Shown here piece after piece: positions 42,864 through 52,602 of a stretch of 64,000 nt of DNA (the stretch's first letter is position 1; every line of letters begins with the position of its first letter). The notes beneath the pieces are model-generated. The model worked only from the letters and a program-made list of their open reading frames with translations, ran no database searches and was not told the origin of the DNA. Source of the stretch: JAGXLC01 sp964585385. Lineage in GTDB: Bacteria > Bacteroidota > Bacteroidia > Bacteroidales > UBA12077. The stretch is taken from positions 22,862 through 86,861 of the forward strand of contig CAZPDP010000010.1 in the NCBI GenBank assembly GCA_964585385.1. The letters run 5' to 3'. The translations under genes were made by a program, and so were the position numbers.

Positions 42864-45800
42864 TTATTCGCTGTCTATCTGTTTCAGTAGTTCATCCACA
42901 GCTTTTTTCAGTTGTTCATCTTTATTATTAGCTTTGCTGTCAGGTGAATTATCTATGATAATATCAGGCACAGCCGGTCCATGCTCCATATTTTCTTTGG
43001 TGGCTTTCACATACCAGGCTCTGAAAGGAAGACGGACAAAGGAATTGTCAATCATACCTCTTCCACCGGTTGAAATAACTGCTCCGAAAGTAGGAGTTCC
43101 TACAAGTGTGCCTAATCCCAGTGTTTTGTATGCATGTGAGAAAATTTCAGCATTGGAGTAGCTGTTCTGATTACACATGGCAATAGATGGCTTGGTCCAT
43201 GCTGATAGGGGCAACCTTTCGGAAAATGGATAATATTCTGTGAACTTTTCATGATTCTCCTGGAGGTTATCTGTTGCGCCTCTTGGTATGGTATAAGCAT
43301 GTTGTCTCACATTCAATACAGTCATGAGATAATCTGTTGTCCAGCCTCCTCCGTTAAAACGTACATCAATGACGATACCTTCTTTGTTATGTCCGCTTGC
43401 AGTTAGTTCTCTTTCAAACCTTTCGAAGCTTGTCCAGTTCATTCCCTGGATATGGATGTAGCCCAGTCTTCCATTGCTGTATTTTTCGGTGAGCTTCTTT
43501 CTTTCTTCAACCCACTCTTTATACTTTTGCATTCTCAGACTCTGAGCCGGACGAATATTAACCCGCCTGGTATTTCCTTTCTCATCCATTACTTCCATGT
43601 ATATTTCCTTTTCTCCTTTGTTTATAAGGTGTTTGTAAAGGTTCCCGTCTTTTTCGATTTCTTCACCATCGATGTTTGTTATTATTTCACCTTTGTTCAG
43701 TTTGCTTAATGATTTATCAGCAGGAGAATTAGGTATTACATGAGTGATTTTTGCCCCTTTTTCGTGAGGGATAACTTCAACGCCCAGCAAACCTGTTCTT
43801 TCCTCTTCTGTTTCTGCCATGTCACGACCATAAAGGCCCATATGGCTTGCATTGATTTGTCCCAGCATGATGTTGAACATATCTCTGAAATCATGTTTTG
43901 TAGAAGCTTTCATGGCATAAGGCTTGTATTTTTCTTTTAATGCCTTCCAGTCTTTTCCATGAAAATTCGGATCATAAAACCCATTTTTGAGAACTGTCCA
44001 TGCTTCTTCAAAGATTTGTTCCAGCTCCTCTCTGTATTTAATATTCATTTCAGCTTTTACAGAAATGGGTTCCATACTTTTTTTCTTAGAATCGATTTTA
44101 GCAAGCATACCGCCTTTTTTAATAAAATACACGGTATTCGTTTTATGGTCGATTTTTACAGAACGGGGTTTTTGGTCATTTTGAGTGAGCCTTTCCATCT
44201 TTTTGCCATCCCATTGAATGCTGTAAAGGTCTTGCTCGGCTTTATAACTTTTCCAGCCATCCCTGTTTGATACAAAATAGAATGTTTTGCCATCTTCAGA
44301 AATAGCAAGATTGGATTCATTGCCCGGTAAACCGGTAACCTGCTGAAGTCTTTCGTGAATGTCTTCCAGGTCAATCTCCACTTTTACCTCTTCCTTTTTG
44401 GCTTTTCCATTTTTCTTTTCTTCTTCAACGTCCTCCATTTCATCCCAGTCTTCCATGGTCTTTTCCCAGTCTTCTTTTTTAAGCCATGCAAACCATAAGT
44501 CTGCGTCCCCATTGTTACGCTGCGAAATAAAACCCAGTTTTTTTCCATCCTGACTCCAGTATGGATTGTAGTCTCCCTTCGGGTGCATGCTTACGTTTAC
44601 CGGCTTTTTGCTGTTATCGGCAGCATGGATATATATTTCAGAATTGAAGTATAGATTTTCCAAAGAGTAGGCCAGCCAACGGCTGTCAGGACTCCAGGCA
44701 ATTCCTGAAGGTTCAGCCCATCCTTCTCTCAGGACTTTTTCATTGGTTAATTTTAGTTTTTCTGCGTCGATATCGGCTACTATGAATTTTCCAATCTCTC
44801 TTATGAATGCAATTTTATTGCCGTCAGGAGAAACATGCAGTGATTTTTCTATTTCATCCGTATGGGTCAGTCGTGTTTTTTTGAATCTCAGGCTTTCATA
44901 CAGACTTGTAGTTTCGGAGTCTGCTGAAGTGAGCATGTAGATTTCTTTCTGGCCGTCCCTGTCAGAAATGAAAACAAGGGCAGAATCATTAACCCAGTCC
45001 AGGTCGAAATCGCGGTAGGGGTGGTTCGTTAATCGTACCGTTTTTGATTTTTCTTTCTTGTTGTTTATCAGGAACAATTCGCCGCGAACCACAAAAGCGC
45101 TGTATTTTCCGGAGGGTGATATTTCATATTCATCAATGTTGCTGGAGTATGTTTTGTGCTGTACAGGTACGTACCGGTCGTCTTTAGTTAGCTGAAGTGC
45201 CAATTTTTGAGCTTTGGGCTGATCAGCTTTTTTAACATAGATATTGATTCCCTTTTCAAAGGCAAGTATACTTCCGTCTGAATTCACGTCAAAGTATCGG
45301 ATGCCATCATCGGTATAATTTGTAACCGCTTCAAATTCACCTGCTTTTTTACCTTCTTCATCAATGTCGATGGTATATATGTTGTATCGTCCATTTCTGG
45401 AACTTATAAAATAGAGTGTATTGTCACCAGCCCATTGGGGTTGGAAATCATTACCCTCATATTTAGTTATTTGGTGGTATTTATCATTTTCAATATCATA
45501 CACCCAGATGTTTCTGTTTGCAGGTCCTTTATAATCTTCCCTTTCGGTGCGACAGGTTCCCCTGACGAATGCAATAAACCTTTTATTGGGAGAAATCACC
45601 GGTGAGAGGGCTACTGCATCCAGAATTCGCTGAGGTGTTTCCCCTTTTAGAGAAACCTGGTAGAGTTCTTTTTCTCTTTCTACTTGTACAAAAGCACGTT
45701 CTGTAGTAAAAAGCAGTTCATCATTCGATTTCCAGTCAGTTACCACATCAGATGTGGAGTGGTATGTAAGTCGCCTGGGTGAATCGCCTGTCGATTTCAT

Positions 45801-46088
45801 GGCAAACACATCATAATTTCCATAGCGGTTGCTTGAAAAGGCAATGTATTCATCATCCGGGCTCCACCTGGGGGCCATTTCGTAGCCTTCATGGATGGTC
45901 AGTCTATTGGCGGGCATCTCATCGTTCAGGGATTTTACCCAGATATCTCCCTGGTAACTGAAAGCGATTCTGTCTCCGGCATCATTCAGCGAAGGATACC
46001 TTAAAAAGTAGTCACTGTCTTGTGCTTTTGTTTGTTGAAAAGCAAAGACTATGAATAAGATTGGAATTATCCATAATTTTTTCTTCAT
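42864..46088 (-). CDS. Tricorn-like S41 protease with TolB-type propeller and PDZ domain
   Basis: 1074 residues. After a signal peptide (MKKKLWIIPILFIVFAFQQ), beta-propeller repeats of the WD40/TolB kind (APRWSPDDEYIAFSSNRYG and similar) fill about 25-600. A C-terminal protease part follows with the Ser-His pair in INASHMGLYG (about 755-764), a PDZ domain (about 780-850), a C2 domain start RLGYIHIQGMNW, and the nucleophile block NQNSYSNAEIFSHAY (about 985-999). Such proteins degrade peptides in the periplasm of Bacteroidota. A Lys/Glu-rich low-complexity insert (about 545-575) interrupts the propellers. Single gene. Confidence 0.92.
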   Translation of the reverse strand: MKKKLWIIPILFIVFAFQQTKAQDSDYFLRYPSLNDAGDRIAFSYQGDIWVKSLNDEMPANRLTIHEGYEMAPRWSPDDEYIAFSSNRYGNYDVFAMKSTGDSPRRLTYHSTSDVVTDWKSNDELLFTTERAFVQVEREKELYQVSLKGETPQRILDAVALSPVISPNKRFIAFVRGTCRTEREDYKGPANRNIWVYDIENDKYHQITKYEGNDFQPQWAGDNTLYFISSRNGRYNIYTIDIDEEGKKAGEFEAVTNYTDDGIRYFDVNSDGSILAFEKGINIYVKKADQPKAQKLALQLTKDDRYVPVQHKTYSSNIDEYEISPSGKYSAFVVRGELFLINNKKEKSKTVRLTNHPYRDFDLDWVNDSALVFISDRDGQKEIYMLTSADSETTSLYESLRFKKTRLTHTDEIEKSLHVSPDGNKIAFIREIGKFIVADIDAEKLKLTNEKVLREGWAEPSGIAWSPDSRWLAYSLENLYFNSEIYIHAADNSKKPVNVSMHPKGDYNPYWSQDGKKLGFISQRNNGDADLWFAWLKKEDWEKTMEDWDEMEDVEEEKKNGKAKKEEVKVEIDLEDIHERLQQVTGLPGNESNLAISEDGKTFYFVSNRDGWKSYKAEQDLYSIQWDGKKMERLTQNDQKPRSVKIDHKTNTVYFIKKGGMLAKIDSKKKSMEPISVKAEMNIKYREELEQIFEEAWTVLKNGFYDPNFHGKDWKALKEKYKPYAMKASTKHDFRDMFNIMLGQINASHMGLYGRDMAETEEERTGLLGVEVIPHEKGAKITHVIPNSPADKSLSKLNKGEIITNIDGEEIEKDGNLYKHLINKGEKEIYMEVMDEKGNTRRVNIRPAQSLRMQKYKEWVEERKKLTEKYSNGRLGYIHIQGMNWTSFERFERELTASGHNKEGIVIDVRFNGGGWTTDYLMTVLNVRQHAYTIPRGATDNLQENHEKFTEYYPFSERLPLSAWTKPSIAMCNQNSYSNAEIFSHAYKTLGLGTLVGTPTFGAVISTGGRGMIDNSFVRLPFRAWYVKATKENMEHGPAVPDIIIDNSPDSKANNKDEQLKKAVDELLKQIDSE

Positions 46089-46165
46089 AATAGGTTTTAT
46101 TTTGATTTTACAATAAATTTTCTGATTTATAGATTTGCAGTACCGTTAATGGTTTAATGATTTTC

Positions 46166-46819
46166 TTATTTATTTTCTTTTCTGATGTTTTTCTGATAAT
46201 ATTTACAGAAATCTTTAATTCCACATTCCGGGCATTTCGGATTTCTGGCTGTGCAAACATACCTTCCATGGAGGATTAGCCAGTGATGGGCTTTGGGAAT
46301 GAGTTCTTCCGGGATATATTGAATGAGTTGTTTTTCAGTTTGTAGAGGATTTTTTGCATTGTGTGTCAATCCTATCCTTGCAGAAACTCTGAATACATGG
46401 GTATCTACCGCCATAGTCGGTTTGTTGTAAACCACCGAAGCAATAACGTTTGCTGATTTTCTTCCTACACCAGGCAATTTCTGAAGCGTTTTGACATCCT
46501 GCGGGACTACACTATCAAATTCTTCTACAAGAGTTTTTGCCATTCCTACAAGGTGTTTGGCTTTATTATTTGGGTAGGTACAACTTTTAATAAATTCATA
46601 AACGTCAGAAACTTCTGCGATGGCCAGATCCCGTGGATGGGGATATTGTTCTATCAGGGGTGGAGTGATGATATTGACTCTTTTGTCAGTGCATTGAGCT
46701 GATAAGATAACGGCAACTACCAGTTCGTAGGGATTTCTGTGAATGAGCTCTGTCTCTGCTATGGGATGGTTTTTTTGAAAGTATTCCAGAATTTTATCAA
46801 ATCTCTCTTTTTTCGTCAT
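46166..46819 (-). CDS. nth: Endonuclease III (base-excision DNA glycosylase/AP lyase)
   Basis: 217 residues. The helix-hairpin-helix LPGVGRKSANVIASVVYN (about 113-130) has the catalytic Lys in GRKSAN, and the catalytic Asp is in VDTHVFRVSARIGL (about 136-149). Near the C-terminus the Cys pattern C-x6-C-x2-C-x5-C (CTARNPKCPECGIKDFC) binds [4Fe-4S]. It removes oxidised pyrimidines. It is 28 bp after the histidine-kinase gene, perhaps read through from it. Confidence 0.96.
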   Translation of the reverse strand: MTKKERFDKILEYFQKNHPIAETELIHRNPYELVVAVILSAQCTDKRVNIITPPLIEQYPHPRDLAIAEVSDVYEFIKSCTYPNNKAKHLVGMAKTLVEEFDSVVPQDVKTLQKLPGVGRKSANVIASVVYNKPTMAVDTHVFRVSARIGLTHNAKNPLQTEKQLIQYIPEELIPKAHHWLILHGRYVCTARNPKCPECGIKDFCKYYQKNIRKENK

Positions 46820-46847
46820 CAGGTTATTTGAATTTATTGTAATAATT

Positions 46848-48854
46848 TTATTGGGTTATGGGAACGGAAAAGTAGAAAGTAGAGCCTTTTTTCTTTTCTG
46901 ATTCCAGCCATAATTTACCTTTTAAGGTGTCAACAAAAGCTTTGGCTATCGTTAATCCCAGTCCAAGCCCCTGGTAAGCCCTGTCCATGCCAGGTTCCGC
47001 CTGGCTGAAGCTATCAAAGATTTTTTTCCTGTCTTCTTCTGAAATTCCAATCCCCGTATCTTCCATAAAAAAGGTGATTTTTCCATTCTGGATATAGTAT
47101 CCCAGTTTAATGTGGCCTTCTTCTGTGAATTTTAATGCATTGTTTGCCAGGATAATCAGAATCTTGCGGATTTTACTTTTGTCTGAATAAATGAATTGCT
47201 GGTCATCAGTATACTTGTCAACAGTAATATTAATTTTTTCTTTATTCAAATAGTTTTTTTCAAAATAGATAAGCTTTGCAAGCTCCTGAATAAGAGTGTT
47301 AACATCAAATTTTTCTTTATAAATGTTAATTTGTTTAGCCTTGATTTTGGCAATGTCAAGAATATCTTCTATGGTGGATATTAGTGTTTTCGCATTCTGT
47401 TCAACAATATTCTGATAGTGTTTCCTTTCAGAATCGGTAATATCTGATTGAGTCATGATTGAGCTAAAACCGATAATCCCATTCAGAGGAGTTCGTACTT
47501 CATGTGAGATATTGCGAAGAAAGTGGTCCTTCAGCGCTTCTGAATTTTCGGCTTGTTCCTTTGCTCTTCTTAGTTCTCTGTTTAGATATTCTAAATCATT
47601 TTTTTGCTTTTCTATTTCTTTGTTTTTCTTTCTGAGTTTTATGCGGTCATTCCGGCTTCTTATAAATAATATCATAAGCGCTCCTGCAGCTATGAGGGAT
47701 AGAGCTATTACTATGTAAAGAAGCCTGTTTATGGTTTTTTGTTTTTTAAGCTGTTCTTTTTGATTCTTTGTTTCTGCTTCCTGGAGATTCAGCTTATGTT
47801 GAAGGTTTTCCGCTTTAATAATTTTTTTAAAGTTGTATAATTCTTTATACATTGTTAAATATTGGTGGAGATATTGAACAGCTTCTTCATAATTGCCTAT
47901 TTGGTTGTTGCATTTATAAAGCCCGTAATATCCTTCCATTAATTCTTTTTGTGTATTTTTTGTTTCTGCTTTATATACAGCCTTTTGGAAATAGTCGCGG
48001 GCTTTTCTGTACTCTTTTCTTTTCTTATATAAATTGCCAAATCCTATGCTTATTCGTGCCAATCCAATATCGTCAGATGCTTTCTCCGCATAACTTCCTG
48101 CTTTTACCAAGTGTTTATGAGCCTTTTCGAGTTGATCTTTTTCAATAAATATTCTGCCCATATCAGCGAAAGAACGGCCTGCGGCACCAAATTTATTATA
48201 TTCCAATTCTAACTTACTCCCTTTTTTATAATATTTCAGGGCTTTATCATATTCTCCTTTACGAAAATACATCTTTCCTATATTAGCATAAACTACACCA
48301 AGATAATTTTGGGCTTTGAATCTTTTTGCTAAATCCAATGCCTGCAAAAAATATTTTTCTGAAAGCTCATAATTTCTTAATTCTAAGTAAGTCAATCCTA
48401 ATATGTTATAAATTTGACTATGCCTGCTGGAATCTACCTTTTCTATATTTCTCAGTATCTCCAGCATATTAGTAAGTGATTGGCTGTAATTACCTGATTC
48501 CCAGTTATAGTAGGCTAATGTCCTTAGGTAATTACTAAAATATTTATCGTATTCCATGTCTTTGACAAGTTTCCATGCCTTTTCCTGGTAATAAACCGCG
48601 GAGTCGAGTACAAACTTACTTTTGTAATGTCTGGCAAAAATTCTGTAATACTGGGCCGTAATGATGGGTTTGTTTTTATTTGAAATAGTGTATAATAGGC
48701 TGTCAACAAGCAGCTTGGCTTGTTTTGTTTGATTTTTGTTCAATAATTGTTCTATTTCTTTTTTCTTTTCTTTATTTATATTTTGACAGTCTGCTGAATG
48801 CCAAAATATTGCAACAAAAAAAAGAGGAATAATAAAATATTTGAGAAAATTCAT
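46848..48854 (-). CDS. TPR-domain sensor histidine kinase
   Basis: 668 residues from ATG 48854, which gives a signal peptide (MNFLKYFIIPLFFVAIFWHS). A longer frame to 48962 adds 36 residues before it. About six TPR units (about 95-340) precede a transmembrane helix (about 376-400), a coiled coil, a HisKA domain with NISHEVRTPLNGIIGFSS (His about 450) and an HATPase domain with DTGIGISEEDRKKIF and GLGLGLTIAKAF. There is no receiver domain and no response regulator beside it. It probably senses an envelope signal through the TPRs. Confidence 0.9.
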   Translation of the reverse strand: MNFLKYFIIPLFFVAIFWHSADCQNINKEKKKEIEQLLNKNQTKQAKLLVDSLLYTISNKNKPIITAQYYRIFARHYKSKFVLDSAVYYQEKAWKLVKDMEYDKYFSNYLRTLAYYNWESGNYSQSLTNMLEILRNIEKVDSSRHSQIYNILGLTYLELRNYELSEKYFLQALDLAKRFKAQNYLGVVYANIGKMYFRKGEYDKALKYYKKGSKLELEYNKFGAAGRSFADMGRIFIEKDQLEKAHKHLVKAGSYAEKASDDIGLARISIGFGNLYKKRKEYRKARDYFQKAVYKAETKNTQKELMEGYYGLYKCNNQIGNYEEAVQYLHQYLTMYKELYNFKKIIKAENLQHKLNLQEAETKNQKEQLKKQKTINRLLYIVIALSLIAAGALMILFIRSRNDRIKLRKKNKEIEKQKNDLEYLNRELRRAKEQAENSEALKDHFLRNISHEVRTPLNGIIGFSSIMTQSDITDSERKHYQNIVEQNAKTLISTIEDILDIAKIKAKQINIYKEKFDVNTLIQELAKLIYFEKNYLNKEKINITVDKYTDDQQFIYSDKSKIRKILIILANNALKFTEEGHIKLGYYIQNGKITFFMEDTGIGISEEDRKKIFDSFSQAEPGMDRAYQGLGLGLTIAKAFVDTLKGKLWLESEKKKGSTFYFSVPITQ

Positions 48855-49031
48855 ATAAACCAGGAATATATTTCTATATGTTTTCAGGTTATGAAGATAA
48901 TAAAAATATCTCTGGGTATATAAATGTTTCACAGAGATTTTTTCAGAATAAATCAAGGACATTAATTTTATACATTTGCAGCAGTATTTTTTTCAGAAGA
49001 AACATTTTATAAATTTTGAATTCGTTTTTTG

Positions 49032-50897
49032 ATGACTAGTTATTTACAAATTGAAAATATAGCCAAATCTTTTGGTGATCTGCTATTATTCGAAAATATC
49101 TCATTTGGTATTGCAAAAGATCAGAAAGTGGCATTTATAGCTAAAAATGGTACAGGCAAAACTACCTTGCTTGATATAATTGCAGGCAAAGACAGTCCTG
49201 ATGAGGGCGATGTAGTCTACAGGAATGACATAAGAGTGGGATACCTTGAACAGGAACCACAAATGGACCCGGAGATTAGAATTTTTGATTACATATTTCA
49301 TACATCCGATGAGTTGATCCAGGCCGTGAAAAGTTATGAGGAAGCGCTGAAATCCCAGGAGGAAAACAAACTGTCAGAAGCAATTGAAAGGATGGATAAA
49401 CTGAAGGCATGGGATTATGAAGTAAAGATCAAGCAAATCCTCACTCAGTTAGATATTACCAATTACAGTCAGCGAGTTCAAAATTTGTCAGGAGGAGAGA
49501 AGAAGCGTGTGGCTCTTGCCAGTGTATTGATCAATCAGCCTGATTTCCTGATTCTTGATGAGCCCACCAACCATCTTGATCTGAATATGATTGAATGGCT
49601 GGAAGAGTTTCTGAAAAAATCGAATATAACTCTGTTGATGGTGACACACGACAGGTATTTCTTAGATCGTGTTTGTAATGACATTCTGGAGCTGGATAAT
49701 GGCGAAATATACAGGTATAAAGGCAATTATTCTTATTTTATAAAGAAGAGGGAAGAACGAATACACAATGAGGAGGCTGAAGTTGAAAAAGCCAAAAATC
49801 AGCTCAGGAAAGAGGAAGACTGGATAAATCGAATGCCTAAAGCAAGAGGAACGAAAGCAAAATACAGAATCGATAAGTATCACGAATTAAAAGATGTTGC
49901 CTCAAAAAAAAGAGAGGAAAAGGAAGTCCAGATGGATGTGAAAGCATCCAGGATGGGGAAGAAGATCGTGGAAGTGAAGAACATTTCCAAATCCATTGAT
50001 GGCAAACCGTTGATAAATCGTTTCAGTTATAATTTTTCAAGGTTTGAGAAGGTAGGTATTGTTGGACCTAATGGTTGCGGGAAAACTACCCTGCTTAATC
50101 TCCTTACAGGTCGGGATACTCCGGATTCGGGATTTATAGATGTGGGAGAGACAGTAAAAATCGGGTATTACAAGCAGGAAGGCATTCGTTTCGACGAAGA
50201 AGAGAGAGTAATTGATACAGTCAGAAAAATTGCCGATACCATACAGATAGGTAGCGGTGTAACTTATTCGGCCAAACAATTTCTGCGGCATTTTCTGTTC
50301 GATGACAAGATGCAATATGTAAAAGTGGCTAAATTAAGTGGAGGAGAGAAAAGGCGGTTGTATTTGCTCACTGTTTTAATGGGAAAACCCAATTTTCTCA
50401 TTCTGGATGAGCCTACAAATGACCTGGATATCATGACACTGGGTATTCTTGAGGATTATCTGGCCGGGTTTAACGGCTGTGTTATCATAGTAAGTCACGA
50501 CCGTTATTTTATGGATAATATTGTGGATCACCTTTTTATATTCAAAGGAGAAGGAGAGATTAAAGATTTACCAGGCAATTACAGTCATTACAGGGATACC
50601 ATTAAGCAAATTTTACAAGGCGAGCAAAAGGCAGAGAAAAAAGAAAAAACCAAACAACAGAAACCAAAGAAAAAAGCTGTTTCCTATAAGGTGAAAAAAG
50701 AATTCCAGGAATTGGGCAAAGAAATTGAAAAACTGGAAAAAGAGAAAAAGGAGTTAGAGGATCAGATAAGTAAAAGTGATTTGAAAAACGATGACGTAAT
50801 TGAAAAATCAAACCGGATAGGCGAGCTAATGAAACTTATTAATGAAAAAACAGAACGCTGGTTTGAGTTGAGTGAAATGATTGAATCAAATTCATAA
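49032..50897 (+). CDS. ABC-F family ATPase (Uup-like)
   Basis: 621 residues from ATG 49032 (MTSYLQIENIAKSFG). Two ABC domains are present: Walker A AKNGTGKTTLLDII (about 36-49) and GPNGCGKTTLLNLL (about 346-359), signatures LSGGEKKRVALA and LSGGEKRRLYLL, Walker B LILDEPTNHLDL and LILDEPTNDLDI. A linker with MPKARGTKAKYR joins them, and a Lys/Glu-rich coiled coil (about 540-621) ends the protein as in Uup. ABC-F proteins act on the ribosome or on DNA intermediates and have no membrane domain. A TACATTTG -7-like motif is at 48971-48978. Confidence 0.92.
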   Translation: MTSYLQIENIAKSFGDLLLFENISFGIAKDQKVAFIAKNGTGKTTLLDIIAGKDSPDEGDVVYRNDIRVGYLEQEPQMDPEIRIFDYIFHTSDELIQAVKSYEEALKSQEENKLSEAIERMDKLKAWDYEVKIKQILTQLDITNYSQRVQNLSGGEKKRVALASVLINQPDFLILDEPTNHLDLNMIEWLEEFLKKSNITLLMVTHDRYFLDRVCNDILELDNGEIYRYKGNYSYFIKKREERIHNEEAEVEKAKNQLRKEEDWINRMPKARGTKAKYRIDKYHELKDVASKKREEKEVQMDVKASRMGKKIVEVKNISKSIDGKPLINRFSYNFSRFEKVGIVGPNGCGKTTLLNLLTGRDTPDSGFIDVGETVKIGYYKQEGIRFDEEERVIDTVRKIADTIQIGSGVTYSAKQFLRHFLFDDKMQYVKVAKLSGGEKRRLYLLTVLMGKPNFLILDEPTNDLDIMTLGILEDYLAGFNGCVIIVSHDRYFMDNIVDHLFIFKGEGEIKDLPGNYSHYRDTIKQILQGEQKAEKKEKTKQQKPKKKAVSYKVKKEFQELGKEIEKLEKEKKELEDQISKSDLKNDDVIEKSNRIGELMKLINEKTERWFELSEMIESNS

Positions 50898-50900
50898 TAT

Positions 50901-51746
50901 ATGGCAGGCAAGATAATAGAAAGTTTGAGAGAGCGGGAAAAAGAGTTGAATTGTTTGTACAAGGTACATGAGATACTCAGAGATGAAGAGTCAGACCTTG
51001 AAGTAGTTTTTAAAAAGCTTGTCAATAAAATTCCCCTGGGTTGGCAATATACCGGAATTTGCAAAGCCCGGATAGAATACAGAGATATTTCAATAACCAC
51101 ACCCGGATTTGTAGAAACCAACTGGTATCAGTCCTCAGAAATTGTTGTCGAGGGAGAGGTTACAGGCGAAATATATGTATATTACACTGAAAAAATACCC
51201 GGAGGGGAAATACCCAGATTCCTGCCAGAAGAGAAGCAACTGCTAAATATAATAGCGGGTCAGGTTGCACAGAATATTTTTAACAGAAAACTAAAAGAGA
51301 CGATTTACTATTTAAGTGGTACAGAAAATAATCATATTCAGTCAAAAGACCTGCTTCATGCAAGATCAGATGAGCACTGGAAGTGGAGGATGAATATGTT
51401 AAAAGAGGTGGCAGGGAGGACAAACTTTAAATACTTTGGAATTGAGGCTATGTATATAATAGGTAGCGTGAAAGAAGCGACTGCTGGTCCTAAGAGCGAC
51501 ATTGATCTGCTGATTCATTTTGATGGAGATCAGAAAAAAAGAGAGAAGCTTGAAGCTTATATCGAAGGATGGAGCCAATGCCTGACCAAACTGAACTATG
51601 ATAGAACAGGAGTTGATATGCAGGAAGGTCTTATTGATTTGCATGTTATTACAACAGAAGATATAAAAAACCAGGAGAGTAGCTTTGCTGCTATGATTGG
51701 AAGCCACAGCAATTCAGCCAGATTAATAAAAAAAACCAGAGATTAA
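50901..51746 (+). CDS. GAF-like domain fused to a nucleotidyltransferase domain
   Basis: 281 residues. The N-terminal half (about 5-135) begins LREREKELNCLYKVHEIL, a helix found before GAF sensor domains of PEP-synthase-like and kinase proteins, and ends in a GAF-like helix LLNIIAGQVAQNIFNRKLKE. The C-terminal half (about 165-281) has the MNT-type motif YIIGSVKEATAGPKSDIDLL, with GS and D-x-D for metal and NTP binding. Substrate unknown. It follows the ABC-F gene by 3 bp and precedes the metallophosphoesterase gene by 2 bp. Confidence 0.75.
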   Translation: MAGKIIESLREREKELNCLYKVHEILRDEESDLEVVFKKLVNKIPLGWQYTGICKARIEYRDISITTPGFVETNWYQSSEIVVEGEVTGEIYVYYTEKIPGGEIPRFLPEEKQLLNIIAGQVAQNIFNRKLKETIYYLSGTENNHIQSKDLLHARSDEHWKWRMNMLKEVAGRTNFKYFGIEAMYIIGSVKEATAGPKSDIDLLIHFDGDQKKREKLEAYIEGWSQCLTKLNYDRTGVDMQEGLIDLHVITTEDIKNQESSFAAMIGSHSNSARLIKKTRD

Positions 51747-51748
51747 CC

Positions 51749-52600
51749 ATGCATTGTTATTTTGTATCCGATCTTCACGGGAAAACCAGTCTGTACGAGA
51801 AATTGTTCAACGAGATATTGAATAAACCACCCGAAGCCTTGTTTATTGGTGGAGATATAATGGCGCATGGATACCTGGAAGCAGGGGAAAGAGAACAAGA
51901 TTTTATTACAGGATATTTGAAAAATAATTTTGCTAAACTCAAAGAAGAACTGAAAGAGCGTTATCCCCATGTTTATATCATACTGGGCAATGACGATCCT
52001 CGGATGCATGAACCCAAACTAATCCATGTTGAGGAAGAACATCAGCTTTGGTTTTATGCTAATCAAAAAATATTGAAACAGGAAGACTTATACATCATAG
52101 GATATGCCTGGGTGCCGCCAACCCCATTTGGTTTGAAAGACTGGGAGAAATATGATGTCTCAAGGTATGTTGATCCGGGATGTTCTCATCCTTTTCAGGG
52201 AATGCGCACTGTAGAACCCGATTATGACACAGAATATTCTAATATAAAAACCGATTTAGAACAGTTCTCTGCAAATATTGATCCCTCTAAAAGCATCTTT
52301 CTTTTTCACTCGCCTCCATATAACACCGCTCTCGATCGCGCGGGCCTGGATGGAAAGATGATTGATTATGTACCATTGGATGTACATGTTGGCAGCATAG
52401 CCATGAAAAGGTTTATTGAGAGTGAACAACCTTTGGTTACCTTACACGGTCATATTCACGAAGCTTCTTCGATTACAGGACGTTGGCAGCAGAAAATCGG
52501 GCAGACTTATGCATTTAGCGCTGCTTATGACAAAGAGAAACTCGCCCTGGTGGAGTTTGATACTGAAAACCTTGAGAGTGCCCAAAGAAAGATAATCTGA
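51749..52600 (+). CDS. Calcineurin-like metallophosphoesterase
   Basis: 283 residues. All five metal blocks are present: DLHG (about 8-11), GGDIMAHG (about 32-39), GNDDPR (about 76-81), FHSPPYN (about 189-195) and LHGHIHEAS (about 231-239). GNDD replaces the common GNHE, as in the subfamily that includes phosphoesterases acting on nucleotides or small phosphodiesters. No signal peptide. It lies 2 bp after the GAF-nucleotidyltransferase gene, which suggests that one enzyme adds a nucleotidyl group and the other removes it, but this is inference. Confidence 0.88.
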   Translation: MHCYFVSDLHGKTSLYEKLFNEILNKPPEALFIGGDIMAHGYLEAGEREQDFITGYLKNNFAKLKEELKERYPHVYIILGNDDPRMHEPKLIHVEEEHQLWFYANQKILKQEDLYIIGYAWVPPTPFGLKDWEKYDVSRYVDPGCSHPFQGMRTVEPDYDTEYSNIKTDLEQFSANIDPSKSIFLFHSPPYNTALDRAGLDGKMIDYVPLDVHVGSIAMKRFIESEQPLVTLHGHIHEASSITGRWQQKIGQTYAFSAAYDKEKLALVEFDTENLESAQRKII

Positions 52601-52602
52601 AA

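Noticed and set aside
42675..42890. 71-codon ORF on the + strand
   Set aside because: It overlaps the degenerate palindromic element and the 3' end of the tricorn gene. Its peptide is not protein-like.
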